A stretch of 64,000 nt of DNA, from positions 890,001 through 954,000 of the forward strand of contig NZ_CP045483.1 in the NCBI RefSeq assembly GCF_009729035.1, in the 5' to 3' direction. The notes below the pieces were generated by a model. It searched no databases, was not told the DNA's origin, and saw only the letters and a list, made by a program, of their open reading frames with translations. Both the position numbers and the translations under genes were made by a program. Below are positions 31,430-40,548 of this stretch, piece after piece. How positions within the stretch are numbered: position 1 is the stretch's first letter; each line of letters starts with the position of its first letter. This DNA comes from Stygiolobus azoricus. GTDB lineage: Archaea > Thermoproteota > Thermoprotei_A > Sulfolobales > Sulfolobaceae.

Positions 31430-32020
31430 ATGGAATTCGCTAAGGGTATTCTTGAAAAAAGACTATTATTAATAGGTAATTTTATACTCACCTCTGGTAA
31501 GGTCAGTCCATATTATTTAGACCTCAGGAGACTACCTAATTACCCAGAGATATTTAACGAAGTAGTGAATAAAGCTACTGAGATAATAAAAGGTTTGGAC
31601 TTCGACATCATAATAGGAATAGCTACTGGAGGGATTCCATTCGCGTCATTTCTAGCATGCAAGCTTCAGAAACCTTTAGGTTATATAAGAAGTGAGAAAA
31701 AGGGATATGGTACTGATCGTTTGGTTGAGGCGGAAGTACAAGGAAAAAAAGTTATCATAGTTGATGACGTGGTAACTACTGGGGGATCTATATTAAGGGC
31801 CGTTGATGAGGTGAGGAAAAACGGCGGATTAGTTAATTATGCACTCGCTATAGTAGATAGGCAGGAAGGTGCTTCTAAAAAGCTAAAGAATATAGATGTA
31901 AATTTAATCTCAGTCTATAAAATAAGTGATATCCTAAACTATCTTCTTTCCTCGGACTTAATAAACGACACTGATAAGAAAGCTATAAAGGAATATTTGG
32001 TGAATAATCTTGTTGAGTAA
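31430..32020 (+). CDS. pyrE: Orotate phosphoribosyltransferase
   Basis: A 196-residue type I phosphoribosyltransferase. The PRPP motif [13 protein letters not shown] (about 107-119) and the catalytic-loop lysines in RSEKKGYGT are clear. It transfers the ribose phosphate to orotate. A leaderless ATG follows TTTTACGA. pyrF overlaps its end by 11 bases. In S. acidocaldarius this gene (Saci_1597, from memory) is the uracil auxotrophy marker. Confidence 0.96.
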   Translation: MEFAKGILEKRLLLIGNFILTSGKVSPYYLDLRRLPNYPEIFNEVVNKATEIIKGLDFDIIIGIATGGIPFASFLACKLQKPLGYIRSEKKGYGTDRLVEAEVQGKKVIIVDDVVTTGGSILRAVDEVRKNGGLVNYALAIVDRQEGASKKLKNIDVNLISVYKISDILNYLLSSDLINDTDKKAIKEYLVNNLVE

Positions 32021-32675
32021 AACTATACTAGCCTTGGACAAAGTCCTACCAATTAAGACACTGAAAGGTATCAGGGATTATATTCCCAAGGTGAAATTTA
32101 GCTATATCACTTTACTTGATGGAGGGTTAGAATATCTAAAGGAAGTTTATAAGTTGGGTTGGGAAGAAGTGATTTTTGATTTAAAACTCGCCGATATTGA
32201 CTCTACTATGGTTGGTATAGTCAGTAGACTGACTAGTTTTTCAGATTCCTTTATCTCTCATTCCTTTATAGGGTTCGAAGGAGCTCTTGACGATCTCTCA
32301 TCATATTTATTAAAGGAAGGTAAGGGACTATATTTAGTTCTTTCTATGTCTCATAAGGGTTGGAACGATTCTTTCTACCCTTATTTGAAGGATGTTGCTA
32401 AACGCGTAAATCCTAAGGGATTTGTTGTCGGAGCTACTAAACCAGAGATGATTAAGGTAGTAAGGAACGACTTCCCTGAAAAAATTATTATATCACCAGG
32501 TGTGGGAGTTCAGGGAGCTCTGTTTGGGGACGCGTTATGTAATGGTGCCGATTACGAAATCGTAGGTAGGAGTATATATTCCTCCACAGACCCTGTCAAA
32601 ACAGCCCGTGAGTTAGTTGCTAAGCAAGAGGTAAGGATTAATGAGTGCAAGGAAGTTTCAGAAAATAGAAAGTAA
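32010..32675 (+). CDS. pyrF: Orotidine 5'-phosphate decarboxylase
   Basis: A 221-residue barrel enzyme making UMP. The catalytic D-x-K-x2-D motif is DLKLADID (about 65-72). Phosphate binding lies in SPGVGVQG and IVGRSIY. Starts are TTG 32010 or TTG 32013, with GGTGA just upstream. The last 20 residues ([23 protein letters not shown] region) extend beyond the barrel and overlap the next gene. Confidence 0.95.
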   Translation: MLSKTILALDKVLPIKTLKGIRDYIPKVKFSYITLLDGGLEYLKEVYKLGWEEVIFDLKLADIDSTMVGIVSRLTSFSDSFISHSFIGFEGALDDLSSYLLKEGKGLYLVLSMSHKGWNDSFYPYLKDVAKRVNPKGFVVGATKPEMIKVVRNDFPEKIIISPGVGVQGALFGDALCNGADYEIVGRSIYSSTDPVKTARELVAKQEVRINECKEVSENRK

Positions 32676-33294
32676 TGAGCTAAGTTTAAAACTTGCAAAG
32701 ATCGCAGAGCTGATTTACAAAGCTGAAGAAATACATGAAGATACGGGGGAAGAGCCTACAACGGACTTTCAGAAATTATACACACAAGCAGGTATTGAAG
32801 GAACAGAAATTGGTAAAGGAAAATTCAGTTACTTTGCGTTATATGAGGAATTTGCTAAAATCTACATAGAGTTTATCAGTAAGGTAATGAGGACTTACGC
32901 ATTAAAGACGAGAGAGACAGAGATAGAGTTCATTAATATACTTCTTGATGATGGCAATTATCTCGTGTTAGAGGGAGAAGAGGATAGAGTAGTGATTCCT
33001 CATCCCTCAGCTATTGCCTCTACTCATACTCATCCTAACGTCTGCGTTTTCTCGCACAAGGATCTCGAAACAGCTTCTTACCTATTTATAAAGAATTATC
33101 TAGCGGTGGGGGTAACCACGGACGAATGTTTGTTACTGATTTTCAGAAAAGGTGCTTACACGTTAGAGGATAAGAACGAGCTGGAGAAACTGGCAAGGAT
33201 AACTAAAAAGAGTAAAACATTACAAGACGTTCTAAATGGTTATAAAAACTCAAGGTTTAATCAGTTAGCTCTTCAAATGGTTCGGATTGTTTAG
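32641..33294 (+). CDS. Hypothetical protein with JAMM-like metal motif, downstream of pyrEF
   Basis: A 217-residue protein. The stretch ASTHTHPNVCVFSHKDLETA (about 126-145) has H-x-H-P, S-x2-D and the following L-x2-A of a JAB/JAMM metalloprotease, but with six residues between the second H and S instead of seven. The first 100 residues are helical. The catalytic glutamate expected upstream is not obvious. ATG 32641 overlaps pyrF by 35 bases and has GAGGTAAGG upstream. Its 3' end overlaps the convergent PhoU-like gene by 38 bases. A peptidase or deubiquitinase-like role is a hypothesis only. Confidence 0.6.
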   Translation: MSARKFQKIESNELSLKLAKIAELIYKAEEIHEDTGEEPTTDFQKLYTQAGIEGTEIGKGKFSYFALYEEFAKIYIEFISKVMRTYALKTRETEIEFINILLDDGNYLVLEGEEDRVVIPHPSAIASTHTHPNVCVFSHKDLETASYLFIKNYLAVGVTTDECLLLIFRKGAYTLEDKNELEKLARITKKSKTLQDVLNGYKNSRFNQLALQMVRIV

Positions 33295-34288
33295 CAAGGA
33301 GATCTATTGTTGCTTCCGCTATGTCGATGGAATATCTTATAGCTCTTCTAAGGGAGTCCATGATTATTAGTAGAGATCCTGTTTTCTTGGGATCAAGTTG
33401 AGAAGAGAGGATAGATTGAGATATAAGAGTATTAGAATTCAACAAGTCATACTCTTTCTTAATTACGTCGTGGGCTATATTCCCGTCTTTGTTGAAGAAT
33501 GAATTTACCGAAGTCTTATAGAAGTCTGCAATAGTTTTGCCGTGGTCATATACTCTTTTGTCATCAAGTCTCTCTAAGGTCCGAAGTTGTTGTAATATCC
33601 TTACTGAGTGATCTGAAATCCTCTCTATAGATTTCACGACTGAGAATATATTTATTATCTGAGTTAAGTTATATCCTTCGTTCTCGAGAATATCCGAGTA
33701 TTCAACCGACAAAGAAAGTTGTCTTACAGTGTAAAAGTAAAACCTATCTACGTCATCATCTCTATCAGAGATTTCTTTGCTGAGCTTTTCATCCCCTTCC
33801 CACAAGGCATCCATCGAGTCCCTCAACATATTATAGGAGATGTTGAATGCTCTACTAATGGACTTAGTCAGAGACAGATCCTTCTCATTAACTAGAAATT
33901 GGATCATTAAACTACTAGCATTCTCATCAATAACTTCAGCCCCAAGAAGTCTTTTTCTTACTACGTCCTTTATCATCTCTCTATCGTCTGCAGTAAATTT
34001 GTTACATGATACTGTAACTAATGAATATCCTGCCATATAATATGCGATTATCTCTCTTATAACAAAGGAGATATCAGGCTTATTACAGTTGAGACCTATA
34101 GTTTTCTCTCTTTTCTCGTCTCCCTCTCTATTTTTTGGGGTAAGTATTAATCGTAGTTGTTTGTCCTGCCTTATCTCTATCTCATCACCAGGTTTTAAGG
34201 AATGTTCCTTCACCCAACTTTTTGGTAGGGATACTATATATGTGGAACCGCCAGTTAATTGTATTTTTCTCACTATAGGCTTTATCAT
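33257..34288 (-). CDS. PhoU-domain protein with N-terminal AbrB-like domain
   Basis: A 343-residue protein. Residues 1-50 are a SpoVT/AbrB-type swapped-hairpin DNA-binding domain (RKIQLTGGSTYIVSLPKSWVKEH, LKPGDEIEI). From about 110 on are two long PhoU-like helical repeats with acidic metal sites (DRDDDVDRFYF, KSIERISDHSVRI). This AbrB-PhoU arrangement is common in archaea and is thought to regulate phosphate uptake. No phosphate transporter genes are nearby; instead it follows the CdvB-like gene by 12 bases. Confidence 0.83.
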   Translation of the reverse strand: MIKPIVRKIQLTGGSTYIVSLPKSWVKEHSLKPGDEIEIRQDKQLRLILTPKNREGDEKREKTIGLNCNKPDISFVIREIIAYYMAGYSLVTVSCNKFTADDREMIKDVVRKRLLGAEVIDENASSLMIQFLVNEKDLSLTKSISRAFNISYNMLRDSMDALWEGDEKLSKEISDRDDDVDRFYFYTVRQLSLSVEYSDILENEGYNLTQIINIFSVVKSIERISDHSVRILQQLRTLERLDDKRVYDHGKTIADFYKTSVNSFFNKDGNIAHDVIKKEYDLLNSNTLISQSILSSQLDPKKTGSLLIIMDSLRRAIRYSIDIAEATIDLLAKQSEPFEELTD

Positions 34289-34300
34289 AGTCTATTTTCA

Positions 34301-34867
34301 CTATATACTTGCCTCGGAGACTTTATATTTTTTATTTATCTCTTGTTTAGCAATACTTTCAGACTCAGAGAGTATTTTGTTCGCTTCTTCCGATATATTC
34401 TGTATAAAGGGGGTTTCAGTAGTTTCAATCGGTATTAATGAATCTAAAATCTCGTCTATTATGGGAGAAAATTCAATTGAAGAACCTATTTCCTTCTTAA
34501 GTACCTTTACAGCTTCTACTACTGGAGCTAGATAACCACGAACCTCTCCAAGAATTAACACAGTCTCCAGTCTAATCTCAAGGATTTCCAAAATGATTTT
34601 CAACTGGATAAGCCTAGATATTATATTCTTGTTCATATCCGCCTCTTTTATATATTCCCTACTTAGATAGGGGAACCTACCTACATTAGATAAGGAGAGC
34701 CTTTCCAAATTTTTAACTCTACTATCGATTCTACTTACCCAGAAATCGATCTTATTAATTGCGATTTTAACGTCTGCAAGTAACTCTGGTAGTGTCTTTT
34801 TCCTTCTCACAAATACCACATTTGAGCCCAAACATTTAAGAGGATTTAGTCTCCTTAAGAACCTCAT
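34301..34867 (-). CDS. cdvB3: ESCRT-III-like protein, CdvB paralogue (CdvB3-like)
   Basis: A 188-residue, largely helical protein. A basic N terminus ([17 protein letters not shown]) precedes a long amphipathic hairpin from about 27 to 120 ([50 protein letters not shown]) and an acidic C-terminal region, the plan of the Snf7/ESCRT-III core. No MIM2-like proline motif or winged helix is evident at the C terminus, unlike CdvB itself. By gene order it fits Saci_1601, which I recall as CdvB3. It would act in membrane remodelling at division or vesicle budding. It overlaps the upstream ArsR-like gene by 32 bases. Confidence 0.68.
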   Translation of the reverse strand: MRFLRRLNPLKCLGSNVVFVRRKKTLPELLADVKIAINKIDFWVSRIDSRVKNLERLSLSNVGRFPYLSREYIKEADMNKNIISRLIQLKIILEILEIRLETVLILGEVRGYLAPVVEAVKVLKKEIGSSIEFSPIIDEILDSLIPIETTETPFIQNISEEANKILSESESIAKQEINKKYKVSEASI

Positions 34868-35141
34868 TCAAAACGTTTGCATACATGCGGTAGAAAGAAG
34901 TAAGCTTATATAATGCCCCATATCCGTCTCCTTCTCTATATACTATTTGATTATCCATTAAGACCTCGAGATGATGAGTTACGGTTTTATAATCTATAGA
35001 GAGTTGCTTAGCTATCTGGTTGGCATTCATTGGAGAGCTCTCAAGTAATTTCACAATTTTAAGCCTAGTATTTCCCCCTCTGGAGGTCAAAAAGAGAAAT
35101 TTGAAAAGCTTTTTGATTTGCCTGATCTCTTTATCACTCAC
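34836..35141 (-). CDS. ArsR-type winged-helix regulator
   Basis: A 101-residue protein with a winged helix-turn-helix at about 20-80 ([44 protein letters not shown]). The short C-terminal helix ([15 protein letters not shown]) probably dimerises. No metal-binding cysteines are present, so it is not a classical metal sensor. It lies directly upstream of and overlaps the CdvB3-like gene, making it a candidate regulator of that cell-division gene; this is inference from position. Confidence 0.78.
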   Translation of the reverse strand: MSDKEIRQIKKLFKFLFLTSRGGNTRLKIVKLLESSPMNANQIAKQLSIDYKTVTHHLEVLMDNQIVYREGDGYGALYKLTSFYRMYANVLNEVLKETKSS

Positions 35142-35167
35142 TATGGTTTAGAAAAGGGTTTACAGTA

Positions 35168-36526
35168 TTAATAAATCTCTCCGTAAATTCCGCGTTGAGA
35201 GATCTCGGTTATCACTTCTGAAATAGTAGGATGAGAGAACTGTACTTTATAGAGATCACTTAACTTCAGGGATAACTCCATAGCTAAAGCTAATGTGTTT
35301 ATAACTTCTGTTGCCCCCTCACCTACCATATTAGCACCCAGAATCTTTCCTTCAGAGTCCACGTAAACTTTCAGGAATCCCTCAGGTTCATTAAGTGTCC
35401 ACGCTCTCGGTATATCCCTCATAAGGACTTTTATCTCTCGAGCATCTATTCCAGCCTTCTTCAACTCTTCAGCAGTTTGCCCAACTACTCCTATTTCGAG
35501 ATCTGCGAAAATTGAAGACGGAATATATTTGGGCATTTCTGTATTTTTACCACCTATATTATCTCCAGCGATAATTCCTTGTCTCCATGCCTTTGTTGCG
35601 GAGAGGGGTACTCCAGCTACATCACCTACAGCGTAAACTTTTGGATTACTAGTTCTCGCCTTATTGTCTACCTTAATGTAGCCTCTTTGGTCACTGTCTA
35701 CTTTTATAGCCTTTAGATCAATGCCGTTAGTTACTGGTTTCCTCCCTATAGTAATAACAGCTAAATCTCCCTTGACTTCCTCTGTAGATGAAGGCGTTTG
35801 TGCAGTAAATACAACTTTATCGTCACTCTTTACTATCTTTGACTTGGTGTTAAGATAGATCTTAACACCTTTTTCTTCCAATCTTTTCTTTACTTCATTT
35901 GCAACTTCAATATCTATTCCTGGAACGGGCAATAGTCTTGGCATTAACTCTATAATAGTAACGTTCTTATTCATAGCCCTGAACAAGGTCGCTAGCTCCA
36001 CGCCAGCAACTCCTCCACCTACTATAATTATATTATTAGGTAAGGATGGTAAGTTCATTGCAGTCCATGGATCTACTACGTTCCTCCCGTTCAGTGGGAA
36101 GTCTGCTAAAGAAAGAGGCTCTGAACCAGTCGCGATTACCATCATATCTGTGGTTATCACTTTTCCGTTAACCTCTACCTCCCCTTCCCTTTTTACACTG
36201 GCTTGTCCTTTTATGACGTCAACGTTATACTTCTTGAGGACTGAAGTGAAAGAATTCTTGACGTTCTTTATTATTTCATTTTTGAATACTCCAAGTCTAT
36301 CGTAATCTATCTCTACCTTTCCCGAAATCCAGTTCGATTTTGCAGTTTTACTAACCAGCTTTAAGGCATCTATTAGGGTCTTTGACGGAATACAAGCTCT
36401 GTTTAAACACTCTCCCCCGAGTTCATCTTTTTCAATTATAGCGACTTTTTTACCTAATTCCGAACTTCTTATTGCTGCAGTTAAACCTCCTATTCCTCCG
36501 CCGATTACCACTACATCATAATTCAT
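35168..36526 (-). CDS. Dihydrolipoamide dehydrogenase-like flavoprotein
   Basis: A 452-residue pyridine nucleotide-disulfide oxidoreductase. FAD motif GGGIGGLTAAIRSSELGKK at the N terminus; redox disulfide in GGECLNRACIPSKTL (about 37-51); NAD motif VGGGVAGVELATLF near 175; and the C-terminal HPTISEVITE histidine pair. This is the plan of E3 lipoamide dehydrogenase, although no E1/E2 genes of a 2-oxoacid dehydrogenase are nearby. A mercuric- or CoA-disulfide-reductase-like role cannot be excluded. It overlaps the preceding small gene by 11 bases. Confidence 0.88.
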   Translation of the reverse strand: MNYDVVVIGGGIGGLTAAIRSSELGKKVAIIEKDELGGECLNRACIPSKTLIDALKLVSKTAKSNWISGKVEIDYDRLGVFKNEIIKNVKNSFTSVLKKYNVDVIKGQASVKREGEVEVNGKVITTDMMVIATGSEPLSLADFPLNGRNVVDPWTAMNLPSLPNNIIIVGGGVAGVELATLFRAMNKNVTIIELMPRLLPVPGIDIEVANEVKKRLEEKGVKIYLNTKSKIVKSDDKVVFTAQTPSSTEEVKGDLAVITIGRKPVTNGIDLKAIKVDSDQRGYIKVDNKARTSNPKVYAVGDVAGVPLSATKAWRQGIIAGDNIGGKNTEMPKYIPSSIFADLEIGVVGQTAEELKKAGIDAREIKVLMRDIPRAWTLNEPEGFLKVYVDSEGKILGANMVGEGATEVINTLALAMELSLKLSDLYKVQFSHPTISEVITEISQRGIYGEIY

Positions 36527-36914
36527 TATTTTTCTTAATTCTCCTAGTAAGATAGGTTTTAAGCTTTTGCAAAACGCTTTGTAAGTCCTTATCCAACATC
36601 TTTATTTTATCATCGGGACAAAGAGCAAGGTACTCCAGCTCCGTAAAGACTTTAAACTCCTCTTCAATGTCGTCTAAAGATCTAGTAAGGTCTAAATATC
36701 TCTCAACAAAATATCTCCCGTTTTCACAATTCTTCAATATAAAGCTTAGTAAGCCTAAATCCATTATTCTCTTTCTACCATTCTTATTGTTCATAAGAAC
36801 TACTCTGACTCCTATAGGGATATCGTCGTATAGGTCGTTTAAGGAGATTTCATCCGTGGAGAGAAAAATGACGGATTCCTCAGCCCTTAGAAATTTTTCA
36901 ACTACCCTATTCAT
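36516..36914 (-). CDS. Hypothetical protein
   Basis: A 132-residue protein, not recognised. The first half is alpha/beta (ESVIFLSTDEISLNDL, IGVRVVLMNNKNG), the second half helical and charged (LDLTRSLDDIEEEFKVF, LQSVLQKLKTYLTRRIKK). It has no signal peptide or metal motif. It heads a minus-strand run with the lipoamide-dehydrogenase-like gene, which it overlaps by 11 bases. It is divergent from taw3 with a 35-base gap. Function not assigned. Confidence 0.6.
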   Translation of the reverse strand: MNRVVEKFLRAEESVIFLSTDEISLNDLYDDIPIGVRVVLMNNKNGRKRIMDLGLLSFILKNCENGRYFVERYLDLTRSLDDIEEEFKVFTELEYLALCPDDKIKMLDKDLQSVLQKLKTYLTRRIKKNNEL

Positions 36915-36949
36915 TAATACTTTTTAGGTCATTAAGAGTAAAAAGTGTC

Positions 36950-37591
36950 GTGGAAAACTGGGAAGATTATAAAAAGAAAGCATGGGAAAGAATTCTAAGA
37001 GACAAGGAGATCGGGTATTTAGACCCAGACATATTCGAAGTATTAGAGGTGTTCTTTAAAAGGCAAAAGGCATATACACAGAGTAGCTGTAGCGGTAGGG
37101 TTTCCATTGTAGACTCGTATTTACCGTGGGAGAGAAAAGATTCCACTGTAGTTTATAAGAATCATATTACCTTCAGTATGGAAGATTTAAAAGACACAAT
37201 ATCTAAGGGTTACGTGAGAAGGCTCTGGTTGATCGTGCAAGGTCCAATCCTACACGTGTATACTAAAGATATGGAAGAAGCGTGGGAGTTATTGAAGATA
37301 GCTAGAGGTGCTGGCTTCAAGCACAGTGGTATTCTAACCTCAAATAATAAAGGAGTTCTGATCGAGTTAAGAACCGGAGTAAAAATGGTTCATTACCTCT
37401 CACCTTCTTTAGACCAGAAAGAGCTGGAAGAGTTAGTATCTATTTCACTAGAGGTTTTACGTAAGGGTAAGGATAAGCTTAGGAAATTAAAGGAAAGTGT
37501 TGAGTCATCTATATCCAATGAGTCTATGGAGCTGAGGGAGAACTCTAAAAGGGAGACCGAACTCCATTACGGCATCAACCAGCCTCCTTAA
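36950..37591 (+). CDS. taw3: tRNA wybutosine-synthesising protein Taw3 (TYW3)
   Basis: A 213-residue AdoMet-dependent methyltransferase that methylates N4 of the tricyclic base at position 37 of tRNA-Phe. The signature TQSSCSGRVSIVD (about 43-55) is clear, as is ARGAGFKHSGILT further on. The start is GTG 36950, about 25 bases after TACTTTTTAGG, so probably leaderless. The C-terminal 30 residues (ESVESSISNESMELREN region) are low-complexity and lie in an 87-base overlap with queE on the other strand. Confidence 0.9.
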   Translation: MENWEDYKKKAWERILRDKEIGYLDPDIFEVLEVFFKRQKAYTQSSCSGRVSIVDSYLPWERKDSTVVYKNHITFSMEDLKDTISKGYVRRLWLIVQGPILHVYTKDMEEAWELLKIARGAGFKHSGILTSNNKGVLIELRTGVKMVHYLSPSLDQKELEELVSISLEVLRKGKDKLRKLKESVESSISNESMELRENSKRETELHYGINQPP

Positions 37592-38155
37592 GGCTTCCTC
37601 ATAATTATTCACCCTACCGTCGGGTTGTAGGATGACTTTTTCGGGGTTTATGTTATTCCTCCTGACGAATTCAGCTACTTCCTTGAGGTCTTTTTCTGGG
37701 TTAACTATCACGAATTTGTAATAGGTCGGCCATTTCTCGTAAATAAAATTATAGTTAAACTTGTAACCTGCGTTACTGAGTTTAGGTGATACAGAGAAGA
37801 TGTCCACGAGTTCCACAAGTTTTTTCGGTGGTCTAATAGTTCCGCTGGTTTCAATCAAGACTTTCTGCTTTAGCTCTAGTTTAATCGCAGCAACAAGAGG
37901 TGTAATGTTCTGAAGAAGCGGTTCTCCCCCCGTTATTGTAGTTAACGGTAAATTTCTGTTTAGCTGGGACAAGATGTCATCCAGTGTCATCTCCTTTCCT
38001 TCATATTTAAACCAAGAGTACTTCGTATCACACCATATACATCTTAAGTGACAACCAGCAAGCCTGATAAAGTTTGAGGGGGTACCAATTACTTCTCCTT
38101 CTCCCTGAATGGACTGAAAAATCTCAGTTATCCAGTACTTTATCTCCGATCTCAT
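37505..38155 (-). CDS. queE: 7-carboxy-7-deazaguanine synthase (radical SAM)
   Basis: A 216-residue radical SAM enzyme in the queuosine/archaeosine path, converting carboxy-tetrahydropterin to CDG. The cluster motif is C-x3-C-x2-C in GCHLRCIWCDTKYSW (about 34-48). FQSIQGEGEVIGTPSNFIRL before it and TITGGEPLLQ after it are family signatures. In archaea the product becomes G+ at tRNA position 15. The start overlaps the GTPase gene by 32 bases; the end overlaps taw3 by 87 bases, so two tRNA-modification genes collide tail to tail. Confidence 0.93.
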   Translation of the reverse strand: MRSEIKYWITEIFQSIQGEGEVIGTPSNFIRLAGCHLRCIWCDTKYSWFKYEGKEMTLDDILSQLNRNLPLTTITGGEPLLQNITPLVAAIKLELKQKVLIETSGTIRPPKKLVELVDIFSVSPKLSNAGYKFNYNFIYEKWPTYYKFVIVNPEKDLKEVAEFVRRNNINPEKVILQPDGRVNNYEEALRRLVDAVMEFGLPFRVLPQLHRLIGYR

Positions 38156-39113
38156 GTTTCATTAAGGGTATTACATAATTTAAAAGTTCATTTATGCCTT
38201 CCCCTTTTTCAGCACTAATCTCGAATTCTGGATTGACTTTAGTTTTTATCTCTTTGTATAATTTTTCGTCTTTATCATCGATCTTATTCAGTATGGGTAT
38301 TACCCTCTTTCCTAACCCTTTTACCTCTTCGTACAAGTCTAACTGTTCTTTCGCGCTGTATAATGAGGTTTTAGATACATCGAAGATGAAAAGAATTATA
38401 CCATCCAGATTTTTGATCGCATTAATTGCTTGTAACTCGATCTTGTTCCTTTTAGCCATAGGTCTGTCTAATATCCCTGGTGTATCTATAACCTGGGCTT
38501 TAAAAAACCCTAAGTCTATATGTCCTACGTGTATTTCCTTAGTAGTAAAAGGATATGATGCGACTTCCGGTTTAGCACTTGATATTTTCCCTACTAACGT
38601 GCTCTTACCCACGTTAGGGGCTCCAGCTATGACAATTGTAGGTAATGAAGGATCTATTGCTTTGAGTTTCCTCAATGATTTTGCCACTTGTATAGTCCAG
38701 CTAACACATTCACTTCTCTTCCTCAGAATCGAGTTTACCCTTCCTACACACTGTCTCATAAGCTTATTTGCTTCTTCATCTTGGCTCTTCCTTATTAATC
38801 CCATGTACTGTCTCGTTATCTTTCTAGACAGAATTACTGCTCTATTTATTGCGCTTAAACACATCTTAAGTTTATCGACGTCTCCAGCTACTATTCTCAC
38901 CATTTCTTGATAGAAAGGGTGGAGTTCATCTACTTTTGGGAACGTGCTCACAAATTCGCTGTATCTCGATAAAGAATCCTCTAACGATTTCACTCTCCTT
39001 AATTCTCTATCTTTAGGAGTATTCCCACCAATAGAAGGTATCTTGTTTAGGTAAGACTTTATAAAGTCCTCAACTTCTGGAGGTATTTTTATTTTCTCGA
39101 AGGGGTTCAACAT
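38124..39113 (-). CDS. Nog1-like GTP-binding protein
   Basis: A 329-residue GTPase. An N-terminal helical domain of about 150 residues precedes the canonical G motifs: G1 GAPNVGKST (about 165-173), G2 in [11 protein letters not shown]3 DTPGI (about 210), G4 NKID (about 280) and G5 ISAEKG. The architecture matches the archaeal/eukaryotic Nog1 branch of the OBG group that binds large-subunit precursors. The start overlaps the OB-fold gene by 7 bases. Confidence 0.9.
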   Translation of the reverse strand: MLNPFEKIKIPPEVEDFIKSYLNKIPSIGGNTPKDRELRRVKSLEDSLSRYSEFVSTFPKVDELHPFYQEMVRIVAGDVDKLKMCLSAINRAVILSRKITRQYMGLIRKSQDEEANKLMRQCVGRVNSILRKRSECVSWTIQVAKSLRKLKAIDPSLPTIVIAGAPNVGKSTLVGKISSAKPEVASYPFTTKEIHVGHIDLGFFKAQVIDTPGILDRPMAKRNKIELQAINAIKNLDGIILFIFDVSKTSLYSAKEQLDLYEEVKGLGKRVIPILNKIDDKDEKLYKEIKTKVNPEFEISAEKGEGINELLNYVIPLMKHEIGDKVLDN

Positions 39114-39448
39114 ACTTTTGTTCCTGCGGGTACTTCCCCATCTACTGTTATAATTCTCGGTTTTATTCCTTTCTCCTCATCTTCTTTGCATCCGGCAGCT
39201 AGGATCATTCCCTGACTTTCAAATCCCCTTATTTTTCTTGGTTTTAAATTAGCAATTAAGATTACTCTTTTCCCCACTAATTCTTCTGGTTTATAAAATT
39301 CTGCAATTCCACTTATTATCTGTCTAGTTTCCGTCCCCAAATCTATCATGAGTTTCAGGAGCTTTGTCCCCTCTATATGCTCAGCGCTTTTTACAATCCC
39401 TACTCTTAAGTCTAACTTTGCGAAATCGTCGATAGTTATCTCGCTCAT
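39107..39448 (-). CDS. tRNA-binding OB-fold protein (MetRS beta / Trbp111-like)
   Basis: A 113-residue stand-alone version of the C-terminal domain of methionyl-tRNA synthetase. The pattern [52 protein letters not shown] is that of the Trbp111 family, which binds the tRNA elbow as a dimer. In Sulfolobales it may associate with MetRS, which here would lack this domain. It starts a minus-strand run OB-Nog1-queE, all with overlapping ends. Confidence 0.9.
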   Translation of the reverse strand: MSEITIDDFAKLDLRVGIVKSAEHIEGTKLLKLMIDLGTETRQIISGIAEFYKPEELVGKRVILIANLKPRKIRGFESQGMILAAGCKEDEEKGIKPRIITVDGEVPAGTKVC

Positions 39449-39451
39449 GGC

Positions 39452-39540
39452 CAGTATTTAGCTGTAGGCTTAAAATAAAATACTGTCTTTTACTTGGTTA
39501 AGTAAATGCTTTTCCTTCATTTACAATAGTTTTTTATACC
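39452..39540 (+). promoter_or_regulatory. purC promoter region with two inverted repeats and TATA box
   Basis: CAGTATTT (39452-39459) is repeated inverted as AAATACTG (39478-39485), and GTAAATG (39502-39508) as CATTTAC (39518-39524). TTTTTTATA at about 39530-39538 is centred some 25 bases before the purC ATG, implying a leaderless transcript. The second repeat lies just upstream of the TATA box, where archaeal activators or repressors bind. It may control the eight-gene pur operon. Confidence 0.5.
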
Positions 39541-39559
39541 GCGCGTGTAAATCACGATT

Positions 39560-40264
39560 ATGGATTTTGCAAAGGTCGCAGAAGGTAAAACGAAAATAGT
39601 ATATGATTACGATAAAGAACATTACCTTCTTTACTTCAAGGACTCCATAACGGCTGGAGACGGAGCTAGAAAGGATGAAATGCCGGGAAAAGGAGTATTA
39701 AACGCTCAGACATCAGCTTTCCTCTTCAGAATTCTAGAGTCTAAGGGGATAGAGACCCACTATGTAGGAATGTATGATGAAAGGACTATGATAGTGAAAA
39801 AGTTAAGCATGGTTCCAGTAGAAGTCGTCTTGAGGAATATAGCTACCGGAAGTATTGTGAAAAGGCTTCCAATAAAAGAGGGCGAAAAGTTCAATCCTCC
39901 AATAGTGGAGTTCTTCCTAAAAGACGATGAAAGGCACGATCCTTTACTTAACTACTCTCACATGGAATACTTTAAGCTGTTTACGAGAAAGGAGGCTGAA
40001 CAAGTAGAGGAAGTAATGAAGCAAGTAAATAACGTGCTGTATAATTTCTTCCTCGAAAAGGGGCTACTACTTTACGACTTTAAACTGGAATTCGGAAGGC
40101 TTGGTGACAAGCTCATTATAGGAGACGAAATTACATTAGACTCTATGAGAATCAGGGAAAAAGACACTCTAAGAATTCTCGATAAGGATCTATATAGGAA
40201 AGGAGCCGATCTGGAGACCGTAAAGAGGAGTTACGAGGAGTTCTTCAAGAGAATAACGTCGTGA
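39560..40264 (+). CDS. purC: SAICAR synthase
   Basis: A 234-residue ATP-dependent ligase joining aspartate to CAIR in purine synthesis. The N-terminal [28 protein letters not shown] and the [15 protein letters not shown] segment are diagnostic, with DFKLEFGR further on. It is the first gene of the pur operon, starting with an apparently leaderless ATG. Confidence 0.96.
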   Translation: MDFAKVAEGKTKIVYDYDKEHYLLYFKDSITAGDGARKDEMPGKGVLNAQTSAFLFRILESKGIETHYVGMYDERTMIVKKLSMVPVEVVLRNIATGSIVKRLPIKEGEKFNPPIVEFFLKDDERHDPLLNYSHMEYFKLFTRKEAEQVEEVMKQVNNVLYNFFLEKGLLLYDFKLEFGRLGDKLIIGDEITLDSMRIREKDTLRILDKDLYRKGADLETVKRSYEEFFKRITS

Positions 40265-40278
40265 AGAGGTGGAAATGA

Positions 40279-40548
40279 GTGATCTACAAGGTTGAGCTAA
40301 TAATACTTAATAAGGATGGGATAAGAGATCCGGAAGGAGAAACAATACAGAAATATGTCGTAGAAAAGATCAGTAAAAACGTAAATAGTACTAGAGCTGG
40401 TAAATACATTCTTTTCAACGTTGAATCTTCCACTCCAGAAGATGCTGAAAAGACGGTAAAGAGAATTGCAGAGGAAGGTAGATTGTACAATCCTATAGTC
40501 CACAAGATAATTGTAAGGGTGAATAGGGACGAAGACGGCGATTATTAA
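40279..40548 (+). CDS. purS: FGAM synthase small subunit
   Basis: An 89-residue subunit that holds PurL and PurQ together in formylglycinamidine ribonucleotide synthase. The pattern KVELIILNKDGIRDPEGETI, with YNPIVHKIIVRV near the end, is typical. GTG 40279 is preceded by GAGGTGG 6 bases upstream. It overlaps the start of purQ by about 20 bases in another frame. Confidence 0.92.
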   Translation: MIYKVELIILNKDGIRDPEGETIQKYVVEKISKNVNSTRAGKYILFNVESSTPEDAEKTVKRIAEEGRLYNPIVHKIIVRVNRDEDGDY

